Below are positions 42,486-50,706 of a DNA stretch of 64,000 bases, in pieces. This DNA comes from JARRNE01 sp963824085 (GTDB lineage Bacteria > Pseudomonadota > Gammaproteobacteria > Chromatiales > Chromatiaceae): NCBI GenBank assembly GCA_963824085.1, contig CAWGNT010000013.1:248001-312000 (forward strand), written 5' to 3'. The position numbers were made by a program, and so were the translations under genes. Under the pieces are notes generated by a model. That model did no database searches. It saw nothing but the letters and a program-made list of their open reading frames with translations, and was not told the origin of the DNA. The number at the start of each line of letters is the position of its first letter. Positions within the stretch are counted from its first letter, which is position 1.

Positions 42486-42660
42486 GATATCAATTTAATG
42501 TCGTTTGACTTTATCCATTGGCCGCCATATGGTCATTCTCAAGCCAGCGCAGGGACTTCAGGACACGCGATAGCAGAGATGCTGTACCCAGAGTCCCATT
42601 GCGAAAGGGACAGAGTGGAACACTGACAGGCTGGAACGAGCACGCCTCCGGAGGCCGGTA

Positions 42661-43296
42661 ATGCAGCAGCTGATCGAAAACGGGCCGGTTCGTGATGACT
42701 TCGTCAACGCGCTCAAGGAGCTGGACTCGTTCGTCGACGTTACGGTGGATGATCTTATGGAGCTGAATGCCAGAGCGAATAAATATGCACGTCTTCGTGC
42801 GACCGCGGGTCGGAGGGTGGACAGCCTGATGAGCCAACCGGTGACAGCGGTGACTCCGGCATGCTCGCTCGCTGAGGCCGCCCATCTGATGGTCACGCGC
42901 AGAATCAGCGGACTGCCGGTGGTGGATGAGGAGGAGCGATTGGTGGGGGTGGTGACGGAGGCCGATTTTCTGCGTGCCGTCGGGGTGCCCTGTCATCATC
43001 CCACGCATAGCCTGTGGCAGACCCTTGAGGCGATGTTTGCGCACCATGCCGTGGTCGTGGAGCCGGCCGGGACCGTCTCCGAGCTGATGGTGACCGACGT
43101 GGTCTCGGTGGGGCCGCAGCAGACCGCGCACGACGTCCTCGAGGTCATGAAGAAGAACCGCATCAAGCGCGTCGTCGTCTGCGACGATGACAGGCATGTC
43201 GTCGGCATGGTGACCCGATCTGATTTGGTCAGGGTCTTTTTTGACCGCTTCGCGGCAACCGACACCGAGCCGGGCTGCGGGGAAAGGGGGAGCTGA
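42661..43296 (+). CDS. Tandem CBS-domain protein preceding dsrA
   Basis: The protein has 211 residues. The first 50 residues are helical (LIENGPVRDDFVNALKELDS). Two CBS motifs follow: one at about 55-110 (MSQPVTAVTPACSLAEAAHL, GLPVVDEEERLVGVVTEADF) and one at about 145-200 (MVTDVVSVGPQQTAHDVLEV, RVVVCDDDRHVVGMVTRSDL). A CBS pair binds adenine nucleotides and usually senses energy state. There is no DNA-binding or channel domain. It lies about 70 bases before dsrA in the same direction and may be co-transcribed. Its function with Dsr is unknown. Confidence 0.9.
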   Translation: MQQLIENGPVRDDFVNALKELDSFVDVTVDDLMELNARANKYARLRATAGRRVDSLMSQPVTAVTPACSLAEAAHLMVTRRISGLPVVDEEERLVGVVTEADFLRAVGVPCHHPTHSLWQTLEAMFAHHAVVVEPAGTVSELMVTDVVSVGPQQTAHDVLEVMKKNRIKRVVVCDDDRHVVGMVTRSDLVRVFFDRFAATDTEPGCGERGS

Positions 43297-43368
43297 AGGA
43301 GCTCTGCACGCGGTATCGAACGAGCCGCGGTTGTCATTTCATCAACCTGGATAGAGGTATGTTCCAAG

Positions 43369-44601
43369 ATGAAAAAGCATGAAACGCCCCAGCTGGATCA
43401 GCTTGAGAGCGGTCCCTGGCCGAGCTTCGTCACCGGCTTGAAACGGCTCGCCGAGAAGAGCGACATGATGGCCGACCTACTGGGTCAGCTCGAGCACTCG
43501 TATCAGACCAAGAAGGGCTACTGGAAGGGCGGGACCATCTCGGTTTACGGATACGGCGGCGGTGTGATTCCGCGTTTCTCCGAGGCGGCGGACAAGTTTC
43601 CCGCCTCCGCGGAGTTCCACACCTTGCGTATCATGCCGCCGCCCGGCATGCACTATGACACGGACATCCTGCGCAAGCTGTGCGATATCTGGGACGAGCA
43701 CGGCTCGGGGCTGCTCGCCCTGCACGGCCAGAGCGGCGACATGATGTTTCAGGGCTGCACCAGCCAGAACGTGCAGAAGGCCTTCGACGCGATCAACGAG
43801 CTCGGCTTCGATCTGGGCGGAGCCGGCCCCTCCGTGCGCACCTCCATGTCCTGTGTCGGCGCGGCGCGCTGCGAGCACTCCTGCTTCAGCGAGGCCGTGG
43901 CCCACCGCAAGGTCATGAACAACTTTGTCGACGATCTCCACCGGCCCGCGCTTCCCTACAAGTTCAAGTTCAAGTTCTCCGGGTGTCCGAACGACTGTAT
44001 GAACTCGGTTCAGCGGGCGGATATGGCGGTGATCGGCACCTGGCGGGACGACATCCAGGTCAAGCAGGACGAGGTGAAGCGCTTCGTTCAGGCGAAGGGC
44101 CGGCGGTACGTTGTCGACAATGTCATCAGCCGTTGTCCGACAAGCTCTCTGAGCCTGGAGGATGATGACACCCTGGCGGTCGATAACCGCAGCTGCGTGC
44201 GCTGCATGCACTGCATCAACGTGATGACCAAGGCCCTCTCCCCGGGTAATGACCGGGGCGTGACCATCCTGGTCGGGGGCAAGCGGACCCTTAAGATCGG
44301 CGACCTGTTCGGCACCGTGATCGTTCCCTTCAAGAAGCTCGAGACCGAGGAAGACTATGAAAGCCTCAACGAGCTTGCGGAGACGATCATCGATTTCTGG
44401 GCTGAGAACGGCCTCGAGCATGAGCGCTGCGGCGAGATGATCGACCGCATCGGCCTCGCCAATTTCCTCGATGGCATCGGCCTGGAGGTGGAGCCGGCGA
44501 TGGTGGCGCAGCCGCGCAGCAACCCGTTCGTGCGCATGGACACCTGGGAGGAAGAGGCCAAGAAGTGGCACGAGCGGCAGGCTGAGCGGCCCTCAGCCTA
44601 G
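43369..44601 (+). CDS. dsrA: Dissimilatory sulfite reductase alpha subunit DsrA, sulfur-oxidiser type
   Basis: The protein has 410 residues and begins MKKHETPQLDQLESGPWPSF. The siroheme-[4Fe-4S] ligands are CVGAARC (C-x5-C) and CPNDC (C-x3-C). An inserted ferredoxin domain has RCPTSS and CVRCMHCINV. The ends of the protein, for example IIDFWAENGLEHERCGEMID, read like the reverse-acting DsrA of Allochromatium-type sulfur oxidisers. With DsrB it oxidises sulfane sulfur carried by DsrC to sulfite in the cytoplasm. AGAGGT lies 10 bases before the ATG. No dsrEFH or dsrMKJOP genes are nearby. Confidence 0.95.
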   Translation: MKKHETPQLDQLESGPWPSFVTGLKRLAEKSDMMADLLGQLEHSYQTKKGYWKGGTISVYGYGGGVIPRFSEAADKFPASAEFHTLRIMPPPGMHYDTDILRKLCDIWDEHGSGLLALHGQSGDMMFQGCTSQNVQKAFDAINELGFDLGGAGPSVRTSMSCVGAARCEHSCFSEAVAHRKVMNNFVDDLHRPALPYKFKFKFSGCPNDCMNSVQRADMAVIGTWRDDIQVKQDEVKRFVQAKGRRYVVDNVISRCPTSSLSLEDDDTLAVDNRSCVRCMHCINVMTKALSPGNDRGVTILVGGKRTLKIGDLFGTVIVPFKKLETEEDYESLNELAETIIDFWAENGLEHERCGEMIDRIGLANFLDGIGLEVEPAMVAQPRSNPFVRMDTWEEEAKKWHERQAERPSA

Positions 44602-44670
44602 CGTCTGCACCCGATCCAATATGTCCGGCTGCGGCTTGCGCAGCCATCCAAGCAGTATAGGAGCGCGACG

Positions 44671-45744
44671 ATGTCACAACAGATGCGCGAGGCGATCGAG
44701 AGCGGGGTTCCGGATGCGTTTCCATACATGCATCCGCTGATGCGCAAGAATTACGGCCAGTGGGATTGGCATGAGCGTCCGCGCCCCGGGGTCCTGTACC
44801 ACGTTGCTCAAAGCGGCGACGAGGTCTGGACCGTACGGGCGGGAACCCAGCGCCAGATGGATACGGGCACCATCCGCAAGCTGTGCGGGATCGCGGACCA
44901 GTACGCCGAGGGTCACGTGCGCTTCACCATTCGCAGCAATATCGAGTTTATGGTGAGCGACGAGGCCAAGGTCGCCCCGCTGATCGGAAAGCTGACCGAG
45001 GAAGGTTTTCCCGTGGGCGGTACCGGCAACTCGGTGTCCATGATCTCCCACACACAAGGCTGGCTGCACTGCGACATCCCGGCCAGCGACGCCTCCGGCG
45101 TGGTGAAGTCACTCATGGACGAGCTCTACGATGAGTTCGTGAACGAGCGCATGCCGAACCGGGTGCGCATCTCGACCTCCTGCTGCCAGATCAACTGCGG
45201 CGGGCAGGCGGACATCGCCATCAATATCCAGCACACCAAGCCCCCGCGGATCGACCATGACCTGGTGGCGAATGTCTGTGAGCGCCCCGCCGTGGTGGCG
45301 CGATGCCCGGTGGCGGCCATCCGTCCCGCGCTTGTCAATGGCAAGCCCTCGCTGGAGGTGGACGAACGCAAGTGCGTCTGCTGCGGCGCCTGCTACCCCC
45401 CATGCCCGCCCATGCAGATCAACGACTCGGAGCACTCCAAGCTGGCGATCTGGGTCGGGGGTAAGAACTCGAATGCGCGCTCCAAGCCAAGCTTCCAGAA
45501 GCTGGCCGTGGCCGGACTGCCCAACAATCCGCCGCGCTGGCCGGAGGTGGCGGCGGTGGTGAAGAAAATCCTGCGCTGCTATCAGGAGGATGCCAGGGAG
45601 TGGGAGCGGCTCGGCGAGTGGGTGGAGCGCATCGGCTGGGAGCGGTTCTTCAGGATGACCGGATTGGCGTTCACCCGATTTCATGTCGATAACTGGTCGG
45701 GGTCGAGGTATACGCTTAATCATTCTGCCCATATCCGTTTCTGA
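44671..45744 (+). CDS. dsrB: Dissimilatory sulfite reductase beta subunit DsrB
   Basis: The protein has 357 residues. It begins MSQQMREAIESGVPDAFPYM and keeps all DsrB signatures: TVRAGTQRQMDTGTIRKLC, SMISHTQGWLHCDIPASDAS, STSCCQINCGGQADIAI, VARCPVAAIRPALVNG and the ferredoxin part CVCCGACYPPCPPMQIND. The last residues, NHSAHIRF, match the usual DsrB end, so the gene is complete. It is 69 bases after dsrA. Intact catalytic residues argue that the enzyme is functional. Confidence 0.95.
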   Translation: MSQQMREAIESGVPDAFPYMHPLMRKNYGQWDWHERPRPGVLYHVAQSGDEVWTVRAGTQRQMDTGTIRKLCGIADQYAEGHVRFTIRSNIEFMVSDEAKVAPLIGKLTEEGFPVGGTGNSVSMISHTQGWLHCDIPASDASGVVKSLMDELYDEFVNERMPNRVRISTSCCQINCGGQADIAINIQHTKPPRIDHDLVANVCERPAVVARCPVAAIRPALVNGKPSLEVDERKCVCCGACYPPCPPMQINDSEHSKLAIWVGGKNSNARSKPSFQKLAVAGLPNNPPRWPEVAAVVKKILRCYQEDAREWERLGEWVERIGWERFFRMTGLAFTRFHVDNWSGSRYTLNHSAHIRF

Positions 45745-45859
45745 GAAGGAGAGGTCGCTGGCGCGCATCCTCTCCGCGCGATGCGGCGCCAGCGACACAG
45801 ACCCTATCCAGGCATTGGCGCGAGCGCCTGCTCGAGAGCCATCCGAGGTGCATACGATC

Positions 45860-46195
45860 ATGAGTGCAGTCTATTTCCCAACCCTGGCCCTGGACGATGA
45901 GGGCTATCTCACAGACCCGGAGACCTGGAACGAGGCGGTCGGACGACAGCTGGCATCAGCCGAGGAGATCCCGCTGACGGACGACCACTGGAAGGTCATT
46001 CACTTCATGCGGAATTGCTATCGCGAGAACGGCATTGCGGTGGACGCGCGTTTTGTCATCAAGTACCTGGCCGAGGAGCTCGGGCACGGGCCCAGGGCCA
46101 AGGCGCGGTTATTCGAGCTGTTCCCGTACGGATACGTCAAGCAGGCGTGCCGCATTGCCGGGATGCGGCGGCCGCGTGCCTGGAGCACGGGATAA
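45860..46195 (+). CDS. DsrC-family protein lacking the penultimate cysteine
   Basis: The protein has 111 residues and starts MSAVYFPTLALDDEGYLTDP at the ATG at 45860, with GAGGTG upstream. The fold motifs of DsrC/TusE are present (HWKVIHFMRNCYRENGIAVD, LFELFPYGYVKQACRIAG). In DsrC the C-terminus holds two cysteines 11 residues apart, both needed to carry the trisulfide. Here the first (QACRIAG) is present but position 11 after it is Trp, and the tail reads RPRAWSTG. TusE shows the opposite pattern, keeping only the last one. So neither canonical DsrC nor TusE chemistry is expected. Confidence 0.9.
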   Translation: MSAVYFPTLALDDEGYLTDPETWNEAVGRQLASAEEIPLTDDHWKVIHFMRNCYRENGIAVDARFVIKYLAEELGHGPRAKARLFELFPYGYVKQACRIAGMRRPRAWSTG

Positions 46196-46374
46196 GGCCC
46201 CGGGGCCGGAACCCTTAGGCCGCTTCGGCGGAGATCGTGGCGATGCGCACAAGGGCCGGATTGCCCTACCGGCTGGCCCTCCGAGGTGCTTTACTCCTCA
46301 GCACCGGCTGCAGCCGGACCCGGCGCTTGGCCTGTAGGGTCAGGCGTTACATGCCAGTGGAAAAGGAGGCGACC

Positions 46375-46704
46375 ATGACAGACGCATCAGTTCCGAACCG
46401 CTTTGCTGAGCTCCAACAACGGTACCCGAAGCTGTTCCAGGCAGTGGAGGGACTCGGACAGGCCGTCCGGGAGGAGGGGCCCCTGGAAGAGAAGACGACC
46501 CAGCTGATACAGCTGGCCGCTGCCTGCGCCCTGCGCTCGGAGGGCGCGGTGCACAGCCACGTCAGGAGGGCACTGGCGGCCGGAGCTACTGCCGATGAGA
46601 CCTATCACGCGATTGTCGTGCTCGCGAGCACCATTGGGTTTCCCAATGTGGTCGCCGCGCTCACCTGGGCCGACGACATCTTGCGCAAGAAAGCGGGAGC
46701 TTAG
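46375..46704 (+). CDS. Carboxymuconolactone decarboxylase/AhpD-like protein without cysteine pair
   Basis: The protein has 109 residues and starts MTDASVPNRFAELQQRYPKL, with AAAGGAGG upstream. The helical core LIQLAAACALRSEGAVHSHV RRALAAGATADE matches the CMD/AhpD fold. AhpD enzymes use E-x-C-x-x-C with a nearby His; here those cysteine positions are Ser and Ala (RSEGAVHSH), so thiol peroxidase chemistry is not possible. An earlier Cys in AAACAL is not part of the motif. It is the last rightward gene of the dsr group and convergent with the LysR gene. Confidence 0.85.
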   Translation: MTDASVPNRFAELQQRYPKLFQAVEGLGQAVREEGPLEEKTTQLIQLAAACALRSEGAVHSHVRRALAAGATADETYHAIVVLASTIGFPNVVAALTWADDILRKKAGA

Positions 46705-46789
46705 CCGGTCGGGTGCACGGGTCGCGGCTGGGCGCGCGCTGCGGGGGTTCTGCCACCCCTGCAGTCCGCTCACGCCCCGGCGAAGCCGG

Positions 46790-47644
46790 TCAGGCCGCGG
46801 TACGCTGCTCTCGCGCCAGCTCCCGCAGTCCCTGGACGGCCTGCCGAAGGACCTCGCTCTCGGCCTCACGGGAAAACACCATGTAGGCCGGGTGCGTGAA
46901 CTCGGGTCCCTGCTTCACGAGGAACAAGCGGCCCGCGTCAAAAAATGGCTGGACCATGCGGATCGGCAGGAAGCAGCAGCCGCCATTCGCGAGGATCAGC
47001 TGTACGCCCAGCCAGCCGATATTTACGACCTGCGGAGGCCGCTCGAGGTCAGGATAGGCGTCGCTGTGCTGGGCGTAAAAGGTGGGACCCCACTCAACGT
47101 AGATGTAGTCCTCGCCCGGCCACCGGGTATCGGGCCGGGAGCTGACAAGGACCAGGGTTTCATCGAACAGATGCTCGACGACCAAGCCCGGGGCGTGGCT
47201 CGGCGTGTACATCAGACCGACGTCGAGGGTGCCCTCGACGAGGCGACGCATCAGGTCCTCCTCGAAGCCTATCTCGCTCCGAATGGACACGTCCGGAGCG
47301 GTGCGCCGCATCCACCCGATCCAGCGGGGCAGAAAACCGTCCCACAGCGCGATTCGGCCGCCCGCCCTTATCACGGCTCGGAATCTGCTCGGCAAGCCCA
47401 CGTCGTGGCGCGCCTGCTCCACGGTCAGCACCAGCCGCTTGGCGTGCTGGAGAAAGCGGCGGCCCGCCTGCGTCAGGCTCGCCCCGGCGCGGTTACGCAC
47501 GAACAGCTTGGCGCCTAGACAGGCCTCGAGATTTTGGATACGCGCACTGACGGTGGACTGGGTCACGTGCAGCCGCCGCGCGGCCTCCAAGAAGCTGCCG
47601 TCGGCGACAATAGCGAGGAAGGTTCGAGCCTGGTTGGTGTCCAT
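46790..47644 (-). CDS. LysR-family transcriptional regulator
   Basis: The protein has 284 residues and starts MDTNQARTFLAIVADGSFLE at 47644. The N-terminal winged helix carries AARRLHVTQSTVSARIQNLE. It is followed by a linker helix and a two-lobe effector domain (IRAGGRIALWDGFLPRWIGW, VGLMYTPSHAPGLVVEHLF). The ligand cannot be inferred. It faces the dsr-associated genes and is divergent from the methyltransferase gene, so it may regulate that gene or itself. The frame extends 14 residues further upstream, but the LysR consensus starts here. Confidence 0.92.
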   Translation of the reverse strand: MDTNQARTFLAIVADGSFLEAARRLHVTQSTVSARIQNLEACLGAKLFVRNRAGASLTQAGRRFLQHAKRLVLTVEQARHDVGLPSRFRAVIRAGGRIALWDGFLPRWIGWMRRTAPDVSIRSEIGFEEDLMRRLVEGTLDVGLMYTPSHAPGLVVEHLFDETLVLVSSRPDTRWPGEDYIYVEWGPTFYAQHSDAYPDLERPPQVVNIGWLGVQLILANGGCCFLPIRMVQPFFDAGRLFLVKQGPEFTHPAYMVFSREAESEVLRQAVQGLRELAREQRTAA

Positions 47645-47957
47645 TTGCGTCGGAACAGGCGGTAATATTGACGAGTCCGATAACAATATCCGATAAACAT
47701 CGTTTGCCCACCATCATATGGTCCGTCTAGGATGGCATACGCAATTTTTTCTCTTTGGCTCTTTCGTTTGGCCGGCCCCTCGGGTCGGCGAGCGAAACAC
47801 CGTTTGCATTGGGTATAGATTCGAGAGAGGAGCCTGATGTTCACCACGCGTGGTTGGGGCATTGATCCAGAGCGAACCCTCGTGGCGCCGGCTACGCTGC
47901 GGTCTCTGCGCGATCCGCCCGGCGCCGGCCGCCGCGCCGCACGCGATTGATCTCCCG
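47645..47957. promoter_or_regulatory. Divergent region between LysR and methyltransferase genes
   Basis: An AT-rich patch at about 47670-47725 (with GATAACAATATCCGATAAAC and ATCATATGG) is the likely LysR-controlled promoter area. I could not define one T-N11-A site with confidence. No gene is supported in the gap. Confidence 0.4.
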
Positions 47958-48578
47958 ATGGCGGACAAGTCGCACTGGGACTGCGTATACGCCGACAGGG
48001 CCGACGATGCCCTGAGCTGGTTTCAACAGCATCCGCGCCGCTCACTGGCGTTGATCGCCGCCAGTGGCGTCGGCTCCGATGCCGCGATCATCGATGTCGG
48101 TGGCGGGGCCTCGCACCTGACGGCCGATCTGTTGAGCGAAGGTTTCGCGGATCTGTGGGTCCTGGATATCTCGGCGACCGCGCTGGCCGCCTCACGCACA
48201 CGACTTGGCGCATACGCCGATCGCGTTCACTGGATCGAGGCCGACGTGACGCAGGTCGACCTGCCGCCAGCACGTTTCGACATCTGGCACGACCGTGCGG
48301 TGTTTCACTTCCTGACTGAGCCTGCTGACCGCGCCGCCTATGCCGCGGCAGCGCTGTGCGCGGTCAAGCCCGGCGGGCACCTGATAATTGCGACCTTTGC
48401 CGAAGACGGCCCCGAACAGTGCAGTGGTCTGCCGGTGGCACGCTACGATGCCGCCTCGCTCGCGTCACAGTTTGGCGATGGCTGGAGCCTGGTGCACACT
48501 GCGAAGGAGGCGCACCTTACGCCGGCCGGCAAGGAGCAGCAGTTCCGCTATTGTCTGCTGCGCCGGCACACGCTCTGA
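47958..48578 (+). CDS. Class I SAM-dependent methyltransferase
   Basis: The protein has 206 residues and starts MADKSHWDCVYADRADDALS. The Rossmann motifs are motif I IIDVGGGASHL, the acidic end of strand two in LWVLDIS, and ADVTQVDLPPARFDIWHDRA with the VFHFL that follows. The HWDxxY and WFQ opening is typical of small methyltransferases related to thiopurine/tellurite-type enzymes. The substrate is unknown. A clear ribosome binding site is missing. The frame is open upstream to 47850, but the family start is at 47958. Confidence 0.88.
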   Translation: MADKSHWDCVYADRADDALSWFQQHPRRSLALIAASGVGSDAAIIDVGGGASHLTADLLSEGFADLWVLDISATALAASRTRLGAYADRVHWIEADVTQVDLPPARFDIWHDRAVFHFLTEPADRAAYAAAALCAVKPGGHLIIATFAEDGPEQCSGLPVARYDAASLASQFGDGWSLVHTAKEAHLTPAGKEQQFRYCLLRRHTL

Positions 48579-48624
48579 GGCGGACCGTGTCGATGCTGGA
48601 GAGCGCTTCGACGTAGGGCTCCAG

Positions 48625-48996
48625 TCATTCCGCAGGGGCGCCCAATTGCTCCAGCAAAAACTCCCGCAGGGCGACGGCATTGTTGCGCGATTCATCACGT
48701 GCGCTGAACAACAGTGTCAAGGGTCCCTCATGGGCAATGTCCACCAATGCCCGCCAGTGCTCGGGATGTTCCGTGAGCTCAGCCCGATAGCGCCGTTGGA
48801 ATTCTGGCCAGGACTCAGGGATGTGGCCGTACCAGCGGCGCAGTACGTCGCTCGCGCCCACCTCTTTGGCCCAGAGATCGAGCTTCAGCGAATCTTTGCG
48901 AACGCCCCGTGGCCAAAGACGCTCCACGAGCACACGGCGGCCATCCTCCGGCGCCGGCGGCTCGTAAACCCGTTTGACGTTGATTTCCGGCGTCAC
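48625..48996 (-). CDS. DUF488 family protein
   Basis: The protein has 123 residues. The most likely start is the GTG at 48996 (VTPEINVKRVYEPPAPEDGR), 14 bases after the nnrS stop, with TAGGAG upstream. Family motifs are RRVLVERLWPRGVRKDSL, LDLWAKEVGASDVLRRWY, FQRRYRAEL and LTLLFSARDESRNNAVAL. DUF488 proteins are small and uncharacterised. Some members are seen with heme or nitrosative-stress genes. The short gap suggests co-transcription with nnrS. Confidence 0.88.
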   Translation of the reverse strand: MTPEINVKRVYEPPAPEDGRRVLVERLWPRGVRKDSLKLDLWAKEVGASDVLRRWYGHIPESWPEFQRRYRAELTEHPEHWRALVDIAHEGPLTLLFSARDESRNNAVALREFLLEQLGAPAE

Positions 48997-49010
48997 AGGA
49001 TGGAACACTC

Positions 49011-50213
49011 CTAACCGGGGCGGCCATCGACCCGCGGACGGATCAAGATTGGAACATAAACCGCCGAGAAAACACCAAAGCCGAGCATCCACACTACCTG
49101 CGAGGCGGCGATCCAAAAGGTGTAATGCGACCCGTCAATAATTGGCGCGACCACACGGGTGAGAGCGCCAAGCACGACCAACGCAAACATAGGGACCAGC
49201 ACTTTGGGTGGATCGAATACATTGCGCCCGGTATGCCCCAGCGCTACGCGCGACATCATGCCAATGGTGATCAGGCCGATGCCGCCGACGGCAAAGGCGT
49301 GCAACGCGAGGGTAGGCGATATTCCCGGCCAGACCGAGAGCGCTTTCAGCACAAAGCCGAGCACCAGAAACCCATAGCCGAGGTAGAGCGACCAGAGCAG
49401 GGGCGCCTTCCAGATGCCCGGTGTATACCAATCACGCATCCGCAAGACATGGATCGCAACCAGCGGCAAGGACAACAACGCGACCAGGACGGCTTGCCGG
49501 CTGAAGACATCCAAGACGGCCCAGGCAGCAAAAAGCACCAGGCTGCCGAAATCGACCCAGCGCCGATTGCGTGCGGAGAAGGCCTCGTCGACGCCGCGCT
49601 CGATGAAGAAGGGTACGACGCGCCTGGCCATCGTAAAGATCAAGGCAAGGATGATATAGATGCCCGTGTAGAGTCCCCACCTAATTCCCTGATCGAGATA
49701 GCCCAGCGCTCCGGCATAGAATATGGCATTGCACAGCAGCATCAGCCACAGCTTAGTAATGACGCCGAGCTGCGTCCATTGCCGGACCCGGAAGACCGGC
49801 AGGCTCACGCCGGCTATCAGTCCAAGGGCGAACAGGAGGTCGGCCACTGCGGCTAGCGTGAGCGCCCATGGGACCGGCAGGAAGTAAGCCACTCTGGCGA
49901 TCGCCCACAAGAGCAGCAAGGCGGCGAGAGCTGAACCGCGCAAGCCGCGAATCCCCGTCCAGTTGCCCACGGCGGTCAGCAGAAAGCCCGCAACCACGGC
50001 CATGGCATAGCCGAAGACCATTTCATGGGCATGCCAAAGGGTGCCGGCGAGTCCTGCGGGGGCCAGGGGCACCGAAAAGACATAGATCGCCATCCACAAC
50101 AGAATGGAGAGCACGGCAAACAATCCCGCTCCACTGAAAAAGGGCCTAAAGCCGAGCTCGAACAGGGCAAACGACGGGGGGGCGGATCTTTCTTCGATCT
50201 GAAGCACGTGCAT
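49011..50213 (-). CDS. nnrS: NnrS family membrane protein (copy 2)
   Basis: The protein has 400 residues and begins MHVLQIEERSAPPSFALFEL. The same family marks as copy 1 are present: LGFRPFFSGAG, LWHAHEMVFGYAMAVVAGFL, VGNWTG, ARRVVPFFIERG, ALHAFAVGGIGLITIGMMSR and LGHTGRN. It has about twelve helices. It is clearly diverged from copy 1 at 27451 rather than a recent duplicate. Unlike copy 1, no FNR-type box is visible upstream. Likely role is NO protection in the inner membrane. Confidence 0.92.
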   Translation of the reverse strand: MHVLQIEERSAPPSFALFELGFRPFFSGAGLFAVLSILLWMAIYVFSVPLAPAGLAGTLWHAHEMVFGYAMAVVAGFLLTAVGNWTGIRGLRGSALAALLLLWAIARVAYFLPVPWALTLAAVADLLFALGLIAGVSLPVFRVRQWTQLGVITKLWLMLLCNAIFYAGALGYLDQGIRWGLYTGIYIILALIFTMARRVVPFFIERGVDEAFSARNRRWVDFGSLVLFAAWAVLDVFSRQAVLVALLSLPLVAIHVLRMRDWYTPGIWKAPLLWSLYLGYGFLVLGFVLKALSVWPGISPTLALHAFAVGGIGLITIGMMSRVALGHTGRNVFDPPKVLVPMFALVVLGALTRVVAPIIDGSHYTFWIAASQVVWMLGFGVFSAVYVPILIRPRVDGRPG

Positions 50214-50298
50214 CGTCCTGATTCGGCGTGAGAGCGTGGGCGACGGGGCGTCCCTGCCCGGACGCTGGGTTAACGAAGCGACACGCGATACTCAATAT

Positions 50299-50706
50299 CT
50301 ATTCGGGCATCAATTCTGTCAATTGGCCGAGATCGAGCAGCTGTTGAGCGCGTTGGAAAAGCTCTTTCTCTTCGAAGCGAATATGCGCCGTGAGAAGGTC
50401 GGCAAATTGGGCCAGGTTGCCGGTTTGATTGTCTGCAATCAAACGGCGCAAATCGGCGTGCTCGCTCAGCGTGCGCGCGACCAGCGGGGTTTCGCCTGCC
50501 CGTCGCAGCGCGGGTAGCAGGCGATCCTCTTCCAGCCGGAAGTGCGGTTCCAGCTCAGCGTGAAATCGGGCCACGACCATTGTCCAGCAGTGGGACTGAC
50601 CGTGCGCGTTCCCGTTGGCCGCTTGCCGAGCTCTGCGGGCGAGAACCAGGCCACTATGGTGATCACTGGACAGGGTGCGCAGCGCCGGGTGTCGTTGCAT
50701 GGCCAT
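50299..50706 (-). CDS. Hemerythrin-like (HHE) protein downstream of ptsP
   Basis: The protein has 135 residues. The diiron-site residues are visible in LSSDHHSGLVLARR, RFHAELEPHFRLEEDRLLP, LSEHADLRRLI and LTAHIRFEEKELF. It begins at the ATG placed directly after the ptsP stop (TGAATG), so the two are probably co-translated. It differs strongly from the hemerythrin at 24445. Likely O2 or NO binding or iron-centre repair, next to nnrS. Confidence 0.85.
   Translation of the reverse strand: MAMQRHPALRTLSSDHHSGLVLARRARQAANGNAHGQSHCWTMVVARFHAELEPHFRLEEDRLLPALRRAGETPLVARTLSEHADLRRLIADNQTGNLAQFADLLTAHIRFEEKELFQRAQQLLDLGQLTELMPE

Noticed and set aside
43477..44571. 364-codon open frame antisense to dsrA
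   Set aside because: Shadow of dsrA with no start signal or protein family features.
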